Assembly (NCBI GenBank): GCA_028583405.1 | Contig: CM053261.1 | Coordinates: 13,510,459-13,574,458, forward strand | DNA from: Pogonophryne albipinna | Taxonomy: Eukaryota; Chordata; Actinopteri; Perciformes; Artedidraconidae | Reading direction: 5' to 3' | DNA: 64,000 bases | Part shown: positions 42,703 to 51,327 of the stretch, piece after piece | How positions within the stretch are numbered: position 1 is the stretch's first letter | Layout: the number at the start of each line of letters is the position of its first letter | Notes under the pieces: generated by a model | Databases searched by the model: none | The model's input: only the letters and a program-made list of their open reading frames with translations | What the model was told of the DNA's origin: nothing | Made by a program: the position numbers and the translations under genes

Positions 42703-45700
42703 GTTGAGTATCCACACGTGGACGTTTAAGGACTAAAAAACAATCCATTTTTCACTTTGCTGTTCGCAAATAATTTGGCGCTCTAGCTAACAGGAAGTCA
42801 CTCAAGTGTCACAAAGTAATTTAGCCTATGGATAGGTCAAAAATCTAATGGGTGCTGGCCATTGGCCTAATCATATCACCTGTGTTGGCTTTATGTTTGT
42901 TTCACATTTGCATTGATGTAATCAATACTTTTTCTAATTTAATTTAATAAAAATAATAAAAAAACAAAAAAAAATAAATAAAAAAAAAACACATATTTCT
43001 TGGGGGTGCTTAGGGGGTGCTTTGGCAATCCTGGGGGGTGCTTCAGCACTGCGGGACCCGTGGTGGGACCCCTGAGTCAGACGGTGTGTCTTGGTCACGC
43101 TTCATATCGGCCGGCCCAGGGAGGAAGAGACACGCAGAGTGGGGGAAGTCCCACCCCAACGCAGCACACCCTCCCGGCCATCAGAGTCAAACCCGCAGTT
43201 CGGAGGAACCGACCGCCAGAGCACCGGCGCTAGGCCGGGCCGGTGGAGGCCCTCCGATGGTGGGTCGCGTTTGCCATTCGATCATTGAGAGGAGAGGAGA
43301 AAAATGCAACAAAAATGGTCACAATCCGTTAATATATGGATGAGTGGGGGGGACACCCGAAAATAGGCACTCGTGAGACGGACAGAGTCCCCTGTCAACT
43401 CCCATTACATTCCTCCATGGTGTCATTTGAGCGGAAAATGGCTAAGTCAACTTTTACGAGAACCAGGCTAGGGGGGTCAAAAGGGCTTAACCAAGGCCGA
43501 CCCAAAGTGCATGGTGAGCGGACTCATCACCTCCGTGAGAGTGGAGGTGTCCTGAGAGTGGAGCCTGCACCGGAACTGTCCTGAGAGTAGAGGCTTGCAG
43601 GCAGACCCCTCTCGACTGAGTGGCAGTCAAATGTTACGTAATTCTAGCATATGGTGGCTTGGATTATTGTCTGAAATTAATCTTTTTAAATGAATAATCC
43701 ACCATAACATAAAAAAATCCTCATATTTGTTTCCTCCAGTAACATCTTATGTTTCCCTGTGTGTCTCAGCTGCATTTCATCTACTTGGCACGGAGCACTA
43801 AGTGGATCCTGGCTGGTCTGGCATCAGTCTTCGTCGTCACGTTCCTGATGATGTCCTGTGGCTTCCTCTTTCCTTATTCGGCCAGTCCAGAAAGCCCGAG
43901 GCCAAAAAGAGTTTTCCTGCAGGTTAGAAGTCACACTCACAGAAGCACAAATATGTGCCCTCGGACTCATTCATAAACATGTATTCTAATACTGGCTAAG
44001 GAAAGAATATTGAAAACCCCCATACATTACTCATGTTCTATTCACTGGGTGGAAATCCATTTAAAAAGTAACATTCAATTGCATTTTTTCGGCAATTTTT
44101 TTGGCCACCACAACTAGCTGTCCTGCTGTGCTGCTCCTGCTTGGCTGATTAAAATCTCTTGTTGACAGCAGGTGAAATACAAAGCCACTATTCATCGTGT
44201 TTCTTTTGTAACTGGGACACGGCACACCATGACATCTCTCAACAAGATATAGTGATTGGATAGAAGTGCTCTGATTCCACCTCTTGCTGATGTAAATCAC
44301 AGAGAGCTCAGGAGGGACATGACAGGCAGAAATATATTTGTTTCATGCACTGGTCAAATGTGAGAGGTTCGGCTATTTTACTCCCAAAAGATGTCTGCTT
44401 TCAGACTACTGGAAGGAATGCATTACAAATACAGAGGTGTTTATTTTAATAGAGTTGACCTATTTGCTTCTGCAGATTCATTAGGTAATTCCTCATTAGG
44501 CTATATAAATACAACATTTCTAAAACTAAGTAATAAACTGTGGAAGTTTCGTCATTTGATTTATTTGTAAACATTTGACCATATTCACCTGTAGTGTCTC
44601 CCTTCAAAGTACATGAAACCTTTGTTTCCTCCACCCTCCCTCAGCACACGACGCGGACCTTCCACAACCTGGAGGGCCAGGTGGAGAGCCGGGACTCAGG
44701 TCTGTGGATCAACAGTTTTGACTACACAGGCATCCAGCACATCACGCCTCACATCCCCGACATCAACGACAGCATCCGCACCAGCTGCCGAGAGGACCGG
44801 CCCTTCTGCGGTTACCCCTGGTTCCTGCCCGTCAAGTTCCTCAGCAAGTCAGTAATGCATAAAACATGCTTTTAGCTGAATGCGCTGTTTCCCTGCACTT
44901 TGTTTTGTTGAATTGTGAATGGACTTCATGTTGATTTTCATATTTCATATTCATCCTTAAAGTGTTTTGATTGCATTTCCAGGAAGAACTGGTACCTCCC
45001 TGCTCCAGAAGTGTCTCCCAGCTCTCCTGTGGAGTTCAGCCTGCTGTCCAGAGAGGAGACCAGCTGGGGGACGGTCAAGATGACCTTCAGTGTGAAAGGT
45101 CAGGAGCACTTAATGTAATCAGATCTTCACAAATACGACACCAAAAACACACATTCCTCTAAGGCAGGGGTGTCAAACTCAAGGCCTGGGGGCCAAATCC
45201 GGCCCTCGACTTCATTTTATGTGGCCCGCAAGAGCTTGCAAAGAATATCATATGTTTATTACATGGTTGAATGCTGCTTTACAGAAGCACATTGCACATA
45301 AACTACATGTCCCACAATGCATCTCATTCTATGACTGCACACTGAAGAGATTTGCAATTATTTGCCATAGACTTCTGCTTTCAGATGTAGTTAATTATGA
45401 AGTTATTACCCTATCCCATAATAATCCAATGCAGAGGCAATAATGTAATTGTAATTTTAATAATGTATTAAATATTTATATATATATATTTATATATAGT
45501 CTTAAAGTTTTGCACTGGCTTTTAATACTAGTTGAACATAACATTTTGATATTTGTATGTGTTTCTATATGTTTCTAGTTATTGTGCTTTTTATCTTGTT
45601 TTTAATATTTTACTCCCATTGTGTTATTTTATACGTGTTCTCTGTGCAGCACTTTGGTCAACTGAGGTGGTTTTAAATGTGCAATATAAATAAATAAAGA

Positions 45701-47566
45701 TTGAGATTGAAAGTTACAACCGGCCCTTTGAGTGCAACCATAATGCTAATGTGGCCCGCGATGAAATTGAGTTTGACACCCCTGCTCTAAGGACCTGCAG
45801 GCAGGGGTAAGAGACGCGATAAAAAAGCCCCAATGTCATGTGACTTGAGTTGAACTTGAGTCAGAGGATTAGTGCAGAGAATCTCCCTGATGACGGCAGC
45901 ATATTCACAGACAGGCTGACTGGGCACACTCAAAATATCTGGTTACACATAAAATGAGGTGGAGAGTTTACATCAGCACTGAGACGATGTCTGCACAGGG
46001 ATATTTAAGACATGAAGTTATTGATTGAAAGGTCAACTTTGATCTTGTTAACATAATGAAAAATGACTTTATCCAAGGTCCATTCTGTAGCTGCTTTAGA
46101 GCTTTAAAACAAACCTTCGTCTACAGGTCAAGTTTACCAAGTTGTCATAGAAATGTTGATGTTCAAGAGCACCGTAAGAACATTGGAACAAGTCCATCTT
46201 GCCATAAAAACCCTTTGCAGAGGAACAGCATGTGATATGCTTTCATTATTATAGTGTATTAAGTCTTTGTTTACATTTCAGTTTAGGTCCCTGGTGCCAA
46301 GCGGTTCTGCTGTAACCAATAAAGTATAACCACTGTCACGGATATAAACTATCAATAATGGGATGCATTCATTTCTCAATTGGCTGATCTTGATGTGTCT
46401 GTGTTTACGTGCAGGCCCCAGTCACATGTCCCTGTATCTGATGCCCCATCGAGGAGCCGGCCTCTCCACGTGGTCCTTCGGAGACGGGACGCCTCAGTTC
46501 GATCTGAGTGGAGAATATTTTGTGTTCTATTCTCGAGGCCTCGACGCCCCCTCGTGGACCTTCTGGTTTGAAATACAGGTACTGCCTGCAGCCCGAGAAG
46601 AGTCTGTACACATTGTGCAATAACATTTTATATTGGTGTTGTTTTCATATTTTTTTGCTCAAACGGCTTTCTATTTTTGGTAAGAGAATATAATCTGTTA
46701 GTCATTGCCATCTGTTGGCTTGGGTTTTGAAGATAAATTGCATTGACATTTTTTTGGCAGAACATTGACTCATTTTCTAAATGTTAAATTACATGTTTTT
46801 TTATGAATTGGTTATAACCTGTGTATTTAAAGGAAAGAATTGATGACAGTGGCTTCTATTTTTAGACAGAGCCAGGCTGGTTCTTTACCCCTCTTCCCTG
46901 TATGTATGCTAAGCTAACCTGACCAGCTCCTATGCCCAACAACAAAATACCCAAACTATTATTTTAACACTGTTTTCCTTGCCTACAACATTCTGTAAAT
47001 CACCAGGTACTGCTGCACCTTTGATAGCGTAGTATTTAGACAGATGTTGAGTTTTGTTTTGATGTCATTCCTTTCATTCCTCACATCTCTGCATTTCTGA
47101 ATACCTTCGCTTCAGTGATGTCTGCAGGAGATTAGCTCCTGGCAGGACACAGCTGGGCTGCTGTCATGGGAGGACCTTTAAACTTAATGTTAAGACTTCA
47201 TTTGACCAATTGTTGAGACAAACTCCATGACCTTTTAAAGACTCTTTTGAAATCCGTTGCATAAGCTCAAACACATGCAGCGTAACTAAGCCAAAGACAA
47301 GGTGTTATTTACTTAAGGCCTGGGATCACTGCTGGTCCTCTCACATGGTAACTGTGTGTTAACCAGGGGTCTGTCCTTCTCCTCCTCAGCCCCCCAGGGA
47401 CCCGGACCCCTCAGGCCCCGAGGGGATGATCTCCGTTGCCATCTCCACCCACTATTTCTTCGGACAGGACAGTAGGACTGCTCAGCTGGAGGAAGTCCTC
47501 CGTAGGTTTCCCTCATGGGCTTTTCCTTCGTCTTGGGTCAGTACCTACGACATGTACCGATACTGA
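17207..47566 (+). CDS. ermp1: Endoplasmic reticulum metallopeptidase 1 (Felix-ina), M28 family
   Basis: Fifteen exons: 17207-17481, 20165-20469, 22494-22621, 25445-25550, 25881-26027, 26179-26271, 32871-33083, 33537-33757, 37905-38079, 38933-39123, 43770-43922, 44645-44847, 44983-45098, 46415-46578, 47390-47566 (TGA). Total 2667 nt, 888 residues, close to the human length of about 900. It is a multipass ER-membrane zinc aminopeptidase-like protein. After a short cytosolic N-terminus, a signal-anchor lies near residues 50-72 ([16 protein letters not shown]). Expected M28 ligands are all present: H185 (CHFDTV), D197 (SDDA), E231-E232 (NGAEEN), E258 (NLEA), H334 (YHTKYDTAD). Exons 7-11 encode several hydrophobic membrane segments; exons 12-15 encode the lumenal C-terminal domain (FWFEIQ, ending YDMYRY). 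The ATG has a good context (AAAATGG). Introns 1, 3, 6, 8, 10 and 13 carry transposons but no exon is damaged. Identity is secure. Confidence 0.96.
17482..20164. other. ermp1 intron 1
   Basis: Donor GTGAGT, acceptor AAATGTAG. It contains the repeat at 17782-18265. The rest is AT-rich with no supportable exon. Confidence 0.75.
17782..18265. mobile_element. non-autonomous hAT-like element (CAGAGGTGGAAGAAG family)
   Basis: The left end CAGAGGTGGAAGAAGCACTC and the AAGTAAAAGTAC-rich interior are characteristic of a very common teleost dispersed repeat. The right end is TACTTAGTTATTTTACACAC followed by TG. Flanks CCTCAACG and ACTCAAAT share only a core CTCAA, so any 8-bp target duplication has decayed. 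No ORF. Confidence 0.6.
20470..22493. other. ermp1 intron 2
   Basis: Donor GTACGA, acceptor TCTTAG. AT-rich intron. Near 21140-21240 there is a GCTAGCAT-rich stretch of the kind dispersed in fish genomes. Nothing else is supported. Confidence 0.7.
23945..24739 (-). pseudogene. truncated hAT transposase with BED zinc finger (ZBED/FAM200-like)
   Basis: Open frame of 264 residues from ATG at 24739 ([12 protein letters not shown]). A basic stretch ([20 protein letters not shown]) precedes a BED finger: C-x2-C at MCAICSTVL, then H and H at [11 protein letters not shown]. Further on is [20 protein letters not shown], a motif shared by domesticated ZBED5/FAM200/SCAND3-type proteins and their hAT relatives; its Asp could be the first catalytic acid. 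The frame stops at 23945-23947, before the rest of the catalytic and dimerisation region, so the protein cannot be a full transposase. A start further upstream is possible only through a (TA)n repeat and is not credible. Confidence 0.85.
24743..24808. repeat. (TA)n microsatellite
   Basis: About 33 TA units just upstream of the truncated transposase start codon, inside the hAT element. It generates meaningless Tyr-Ile repeats in translation. Confidence 0.97.
26280..26321. repeat. (CA)n microsatellite with CG interruptions
   Basis: Dinucleotide array starting nine bases after the end of ermp1 exon 6, inside intron 6. Confidence 0.95.
27917..28618 (+). CDS. LINE ORF1 protein (coiled coil + RNA-binding-like region)
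   Basis: Intact frame of 233 residues from an ATG in good context (AAAGATGG); the frame is open 54 bases further upstream, but that extension looks like 5' UTR. N-terminal Ala/Asn repeats ([13 protein letters not shown]) are followed by a heptad-rich coiled coil (about residues 30-78, with [14 protein letters not shown] and [16 protein letters not shown]). A basic RRM/C-terminal-domain-like region follows (EDVIVTGL, then [20 protein letters not shown]). This matches ORF1 proteins that trimerise and bind LINE RNA. The stop codon TAA is followed directly by TG, making an overlapping TAATG, and ORF2 starts 229 bases later. Confidence 0.8.
   Translation: MATRANAANAANADLLEIKGALSSITKDISDLNKIRKDDSITIKKLLETIGSMERIMKEKDEKIVTLERRIEELEQQTRKEDVIVTGLKIIKPYSQVVKGDSAPSTDGDGHDSVETQVLEALDDRGVYLKSEEIEICHTLGKPSESGFQRVIIKLVSRKTKVRMMINAKKLKGTRIYINEHLTKRNADIARTARDLRKRNKIEATWTRDCKIFIKTNEGKVSIVKDSEDLSIF
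28848..31879 (+). pseudogene. LINE ORF2: AP endonuclease-reverse transcriptase, frameshifted
   Basis: Open segments are 28848-29996, 29993-30574, 30555-31214 and 31529-31879. The first holds the endonuclease: [38 protein letters not shown]. The next two hold the reverse transcriptase: [42 protein letters not shown] and the catalytic FADDT. The last is the C-terminal region ending [10 protein letters not shown]. Breaks are a stop plus frame change at about 29994, a frameshift in a T run at about 30570, a stop at 31212-31214, and a further frame change in an A run at about 31503. All catalytic motifs are otherwise present, so the copy looks recently inactivated. It is probably of the CR1/L2/Rex1/Daphne assemblage; the exact clade needs a tree. 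Confidence 0.85.
32064..32104 (+). other. perfect inverted repeat (stem-loop) in LINE 3' UTR
   Basis: CGGGAGGGCT (32064-32073) is the exact reverse complement of AGCCCTCCCG (32095-32104), with a 21-base loop, located 86 bases before the A-rich end. A GC-rich hairpin in an otherwise AT-rich 3' UTR suggests the structure the LINE's reverse transcriptase recognises. Confidence 0.8.
33190..33340. mobile_element. fragment of GATTA-rich teleost repeat
   Basis: Contains GATTAGTCAACTGTCAATAA and GATAATCGATTAAACTTT in ermp1 intron 7. It resembles a dispersed teleost MITE with alternating ATTAGTC/GATAATCG motifs and the repeat near 12786. Ends are not defined. Confidence 0.4.
34912..34987. repeat. 19-bp tandem repeat, 4 copies, inside left TIR
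   Basis: Unit GCGCGCAGATTAAACCCCC at 34912, 34931, 34950 and 34969. The right TIR has a single copy, so the array expanded after the two TIRs diverged. Confidence 0.95.
35143..35980. repeat. two tandem copies of an AT-rich unit split by a LINE tail
   Basis: 35143-35276 and 35851-35980 are near-identical direct copies (TAATACTTTTACAAACAC ... AACACTATATATTATACTAT). TACTATTTAAAATAATAT also occurs both right after the LINE tail and right after the second copy. Without the LINE tail the unit would be about 180 bp. Confidence 0.85.
35278..35802 (+). mobile_element. 5'-truncated LINE (L2/Maui-like) 3' end
   Basis: An open stretch of 113 codons at 35278-35619 encodes the C-terminal region after the reverse transcriptase: [50 protein letters not shown]. 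The 3' end reads GGTGCTATATAAATAAAC followed by (TTGCC)n. It is inserted in the tandem unit of the surrounding TIR element; flanking TACTA on both sides may be a short target duplication. Confidence 0.85.
36252..36326. repeat. (TA)n microsatellite
   Basis: About 37 TA units within the interior of the long-TIR element. Confidence 0.97.
37021..37123. repeat. 30-bp tandem repeat, about 3.4 copies
   Basis: Unit ATTTCACAATTTTATGCTTT plus ACTTTTAGTT, repeated at 37021, 37051 and 37081, with a partial diverged fourth copy (ATTTTACAATTTT). Lies in ermp1 intron 8. Confidence 0.95.
38080..38932. other. ermp1 intron 9
   Basis: Donor GTACAC, acceptor CTGCAG. AT-rich; only the LINE-like tail at 38768-38850 is recognisable. 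Confidence 0.7.
38768..38850 (+). mobile_element. LINE-derived 3' tail fragment
   Basis: GAGGACCCCAGGAAGAATAG ... GCTAATGGGGATCCTGATAA followed by (AGACATA)n and poly-A matches a very frequent teleost LINE 3' terminus. Coding sequence is absent. Confidence 0.5.
39210..39754. mobile_element. MITE with GCTTTCACACC-type terminal inverted repeats
   Basis: The left end GCTTTCACACCAAGTACTTT and the right end (reverse complement) GCGTTCACACCAAAAAGAGA share the first 11 bases with one mismatch. Both are followed by inverted ACTTAGTTC motifs. No transposase. The target duplication is not evident. A related end lies at 41606-41665. Confidence 0.65.
39958..40214. repeat. 82-bp direct duplication, spacing 175 bp
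   Basis: 39958-40039 and 40133-40214 are identical over 82 bases, starting TGGACTGGATTATCCCAGAG and ending CTATTTGTGAAAA. The intervening 93 bases are unique. Confidence 0.9.
40354..40460. mobile_element. hAT-like left end fragment
   Basis: CAGGGGTTCCCAACCCCCGG followed by TCCGTGGACCGGTACCGGG and GGCCGCGAAATAG is the standard start of a family of vertebrate hAT elements. No matching right terminus was found within the next kilobase, so it is truncated or the other end has decayed. Confidence 0.6.
41606..41665. mobile_element. partial MITE end related to 39210-39754
   Basis: GCGCATTCACACCGCAGTAC followed by GAACTTAGTTCATGAGAACT resembles the TIR region of the 39210 element. It runs into a (TA)n array, so the remainder is lost or unrecognisable. 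Confidence 0.45.
41672..41740. repeat. (TA)n microsatellite
   Basis: Interrupted once by AAATAAA. It yields spurious Tyr-Ile repeat frames. Confidence 0.97.
41871..43060. mobile_element. hAT-like element, left end only
   Basis: The left end CAGTGGCGGCGCCAGAGATT, followed by GGGGTGCTGTGGGGT, has the form of a hAT terminus. GGGGTGCTT motifs recur at 42994-43055, but a clean right end (expected CGCCGCCACTG) is missing. It contains a (CA)n array and no transposase-like frame. Confidence 0.45.
42616..42699. repeat. (CA)n microsatellite
   Basis: About 42 perfect AC units. Confidence 0.98.
43080..43640. other. unclassified GC-rich block in ermp1 intron 10
   Basis: Composition differs sharply from the AT-rich intron on either side, with many CpG steps (for example CGGCGCTAGGCCGGGCCGG near 43223). 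GTGAGAGTGGAGGTGTCCTG near 43532 is echoed by GTCCTGAGAGT at 43548 and 43578, indicating short internal repeats. Only short, mutually overlapping open frames are present and none is recognisable. It could be part of the preceding element, a LINE 5' region or a SINE-like unit; I cannot assign it. Confidence 0.5.
45099..46414. other. ermp1 intron 13
   Basis: Donor GTCAGG, acceptor GTGCAG. The first half is a hAT element (45165-45784); the rest shows nothing recognisable. Confidence 0.7.
45165..45784. mobile_element. non-autonomous hAT element with exact 8-bp target duplication and LINE-tail insert
   Basis: Terminal inverted repeats CAGGGGTGTCAAACTCA / TGAGTTTGACACCCCTG are perfect over 17 bases. 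The flanking duplication is CTCTAAGG on both sides (45157-45164 and 45785-45792). The subterminal sequence (GGCCCTCGA, GTGGCCCGC) is typical of hAT/Charlie-like elements. The interior around 45500-45715 ends with GTGCAATATAAATAAATAAA, a LINE 3' tail, so it is a nested insertion. No ORF. Confidence 0.93.
46579..47389. other. ermp1 intron 14
   Basis: Donor GTACTG, acceptor CTCCTCAG. I see no repeat or exon in it. Confidence 0.7.
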
Positions 47567-50500
47567 GGGACGCCACATATCGCAGAGGACGGCGCTGAGG
47601 AGAGCTGAGGGTCAAAGGGCCCCCCCCTGAGACATACAAACTGATTTCAAAGGAACAATACTGAGGACCAGCCCGGGCGCCTTTCCTCTCTGACACTCTA
47701 ACACACTCCTGCTCCCTGAGAGACCCCCATCACTGTGTCAGCAGGCTTATAGCTAACGGAGCAGGAGGAGGCGCGGAGACACGGCAGAGGTAAGCCAATC
47801 AGAGAGCTTACAAACTCAACGTCCGAGGCACCGGCAAACACAAGCCTCGTGCTCTCTCCTGGGTTAGCGAAACAAAGGGTTTCCGTTTTCCTTTTTTATT
47901 TTTTTAAATCAATCTGTCGTGCCTTTGCTTTACTCGATCCATCTCACCCTCCTCCTCCTCACTTTCCCTCATGCCTCCTTCCTCCTCGCCCATTCCTCCT
48001 GAATGAATAACCACTTCCCCTGCTAACCCCACATCAGGCTTCCTATGCAGGAATGAACACTACCTGTAGAACCACTGTAGGTGTAGATACATACCGATGG
48101 ATCTGTTTGACCCTTTCACTGACTTTGACTGGAAACGTTGACACTTTAAAAGTTGCTTTTCACCAACATGTTTATATTCTGAGCAAATCGTTTTTCTGTT
48201 AACAGTGAAATTGCTCATTTTAACTCCTCAGTAGCACCACTGATTAGCAAGTCGTACCGCTGTGTTTACATGAGGAACGCCAACAATCTGCGTTAACTGT
48301 CAGAGAGCTGGCAACAGCTGACTAGAATCAAAATGTCAATGTGTCCTTTAAAGGAGCAGCCTTCCTGGGGAGTCTGTGCAGAGGCGATATAAGCCTTAAT
48401 GTTTCAGCCTGGTGGGATCAAGCTAACTTGTGTTGAAATGGTCTTGATGAGAACTCCCAGGGAAACAGGGGCAGTCTGAATGTCCCGTGACTAGCATTAT
48501 TCCCCGGGGCCTTGAGGGTGAGCGGCCGGAAAGCCAACCAACTCCACACTATAATTGTTACCAAATGTCATCACTATCTACAGAAAACATCCTCTGAGGT
48601 CATTGGGAAATAACAGACATTAGGCATCACCAAAAGCACTTATATAGGTTTTATTTAAGGGTAAATTAAATGTAGATTCCCTCAATCATTTAAACGTTCA
48701 CATCGGTGCTGCTGCCGACAGCTCTTAGCAGTATCTTGTGTGTGTATTGCTAATATTTCACATAGTTCACTCATCTCATGTGGAGCCTTTCCATCTAGAG
48801 CCTAAGTACCACAACTTGCTCCTTCAGATAGCCGGCCCCTGACGGCACCACGGTACATTCAGGGCCGGGTCACACTTGAAGAGAAGCGGCGCAGTGACTG
48901 GAGAGATTACACACGGGGGTTAAGGTCAATCTCTCCCGGAGGAAATGCACTCTGCGTGTTGCACTTGGTCGCTCATGTGAAAAGTGACACAAATTGTAGT
49001 GCCAAGAAAGCTAGAGGAAGGTTCAAGGATCACCGGAACATCGGTCATTTAAGTGCAAAGTGGTTGTTAATGTTGGTTTCGGAAAGTTCTAGAAATGAAC
49101 AGGTGTGGGGGAGGGGCTTCACGGAGCTGTTTCACCACCTAACAAGCCGTCTGAGGGAGTATACTGGCCCCTTGAGTGTCACCGCTACCTCTGCAGTGAT
49201 CCATACTTTGTGATAACAGCTTTTATTGTCCTCGTGTCGTGGTTTGAATGTGACTGTTGAACATATGGGAATGATTTAGCCAACTCATTTTAGAGAGATT
49301 ATTTTGAATGGATTATAAAGCACCGTTATGATGATCTGCCGTTACCTCTGATTTCTGCAGTCGGTTAAATCGCATCTGTTATCAAGTGACCGCCCCCCAC
49401 TGAGGAATCTGTTCAAACAACAATGTCCACTGTTGCTTGTCTAAAGTTTGACTCCCTCTCAATGTGACATCGGGTTGTAAAGGCGTGGGAGAAAAACTCG
49501 TCTTTTGTCCGCTTTGTGTACACATGTCGTTGTGATCCATGTTTTCCGACATGCTGACATGAAGGAGGCCTTAACATTTCGCTTCCAACGACACAAACTG
49601 TTTACTGTCGTGGACACCAACGACTCAGTGGTTTTTAAAGCTATCAGGTGCTGCACTGTTTTTATGCTGTTGGAGAGTTTAAACTTAAATCCATCCCAGC
49701 CTTAGACGACACTCGGCAGTGAACGGTCCTACTCTGCTCCTTCTCTTATGCACACGTCTTTAAAGTACTCTAACTCACTCCATCTGTGTGTGAGAGCAGG
49801 TGACACATCTGTCCTCAGTGTCCCTTCATAAAACTAAACACATCAGACCTCTTCTGTTATGAATTCACTTAGACTGTATTGTAGGAATAGTTTTTTGTAA
49901 TTGGCCGGTGAAAGAGATTTGATTCTACTCATCACGTTTGTTTCTTTTTGTCAATCCTAATAGGACCATACCTGTGTTTTGTGTGCGTTTTAGCCATTAA
50001 CCCCAGATACTACAGCAGTGAAAGCAAGTCAAACCCATGGACAGTAGTTGGCAGTAATGTAAATGTGTGTGTAACAGATGCTGCTGCTGCGTTAACTCAG
50101 TGCTGCTCTCCCCGAACCTCAACAGACACACACACATCAGTGCGTAGATGCTTATTTAAGTGACTTGAGTTGATCTAAATCTGTTTTATTGAAAGTGAAT
50201 ATGCAAAGCGTCTCCGGGAGGAAAAGCTTTATTAACAAGTGTAAATGGTTATTTTCTAATACTCTGTGGAAAAGTCATATAGTGATTTTGTTAGACACTG
50301 AAGGAAAACATGGAAACAAGATTTTTCCCCAAATGTTCTGAGCTTCATATTTCCAACAAGGTAACGGTTTGTCAAATGACCTTCAGAGTCTGACCATTTC
50401 AAGATGTGTTTAGAGTTATAATATGAAATGTGTTGGCGGTTAATGACCGACAAGAGGTCCGTTTGTTTCAATAAAAGCCCGACCACAGGAGGAACTGCTG

Positions 50501-51086
50501 TAAACGTCGGACGCAGATGAAAGACGTCTTGATTTGCTGTGAAACGGCTCTCCTGACGCCGCTGGTGCTCCCACTGTGAGAGTAAAGAAACACAGAGAGA
50601 GCTTAACATAAATTAAACAGTGATTTGAAATAGTTTGCAACAGAATCTGATGTATTAATGTAACTCAGTTTAGACTGAGAGGCGGAGTAAAATCACACTA
50701 GCTTTACCTTCATCACACAATGTCCTGACATCTATTCTGGGACACAGGGAAACTGGATGTCCTTATTTTTTAAAAGATGTTCAAATTGTTAACGCTTTTG
50801 TTCCAACATCACTCATGCCTACTTCTCTAACTGTTGTTAAATTAATGTTATTTTTTAAAAACTGATTATTGTTCATTTTTGTGATTTATTTGAAATGTTC
50901 AATAACTCCTTGAACTGCTGTTTTACTTTTTTTTTGAAATTGCATATTTGTCTGTCAATTGTAATGAACTGATTGATATGACTGGTTTTATTGGGATTGA
51001 TCTGGTGACAGGGTATCCATCTGTTGATTGGACAGGATGATTTGATCTTATGCAAAAAGCTTGAATTAAATTAGCACCTGTACAGC
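47567..51086 (+). other. ermp1 3' UTR (probable)
   Basis: About 3.5 kb of sequence without a supportable ORF follows the ermp1 stop and leads to ATTAAA hexamers at 51065-51070 and 51087-51092, followed by T/G-rich sequence. An AATAAA near 50470 could be an alternative site. Confidence 0.5.
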
Positions 51087-51092
51087 ATTAAA
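51087..51092 (+). terminator. candidate polyadenylation signal, ermp1
   Basis: ATTAAA followed within about 20 bases by TTGTTGTTGGTTGT, a typical downstream U/GU element. It lies 230 bases from the opposing ric1 signal. Confidence 0.45.
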
Positions 51093-51321
51093 AACGCTTA
51101 TTACAATATTGTTGTTGGTTGTATTGTCCTTTTTAAACTCGGTTCATCTTTCAATAGCCTCCATGTCATGTGACCCAGTGAGTCCATACCAGAAATTAGA
51201 ATCGAACTACAGATAAGACAACTGGTTTTATTAGATGTATTGTTATTAATTCAGTAACTCATATCACTACATGTAAACACAAACGGCAGAAACACAGGCC
51301 ACTCATCATTTTTAAAAATAA

Positions 51322-51327
51322 TTTATT
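51322..51327 (-). terminator. candidate polyadenylation signal, ric1
   Basis: TTTATT on the + strand is AATAAA on the minus strand, about 2.1 kb below the ric1 stop codon. Confidence 0.5.

Larger units (their letters stand above)
39124..43769. other. ermp1 intron 10, transposon-rich
   Basis: 4.6 kb with donor GTGAGT and acceptor TCTCAG. It is packed with repeats: a TIR MITE, an 82-bp direct duplication, hAT-like ends, (TA)n and (CA)n arrays and an unclassified GC-rich block. No exon is supported. Confidence 0.75.

Noticed and set aside
42510..42717. Cys-Val repeat proteins
   Set aside because: Translations of the (CA)n array.
43080..43640. rRNA fragment
   Set aside because: GC-rich and superficially rRNA-like, but I could not match it to conserved 18S, 28S or 5S segments from memory.
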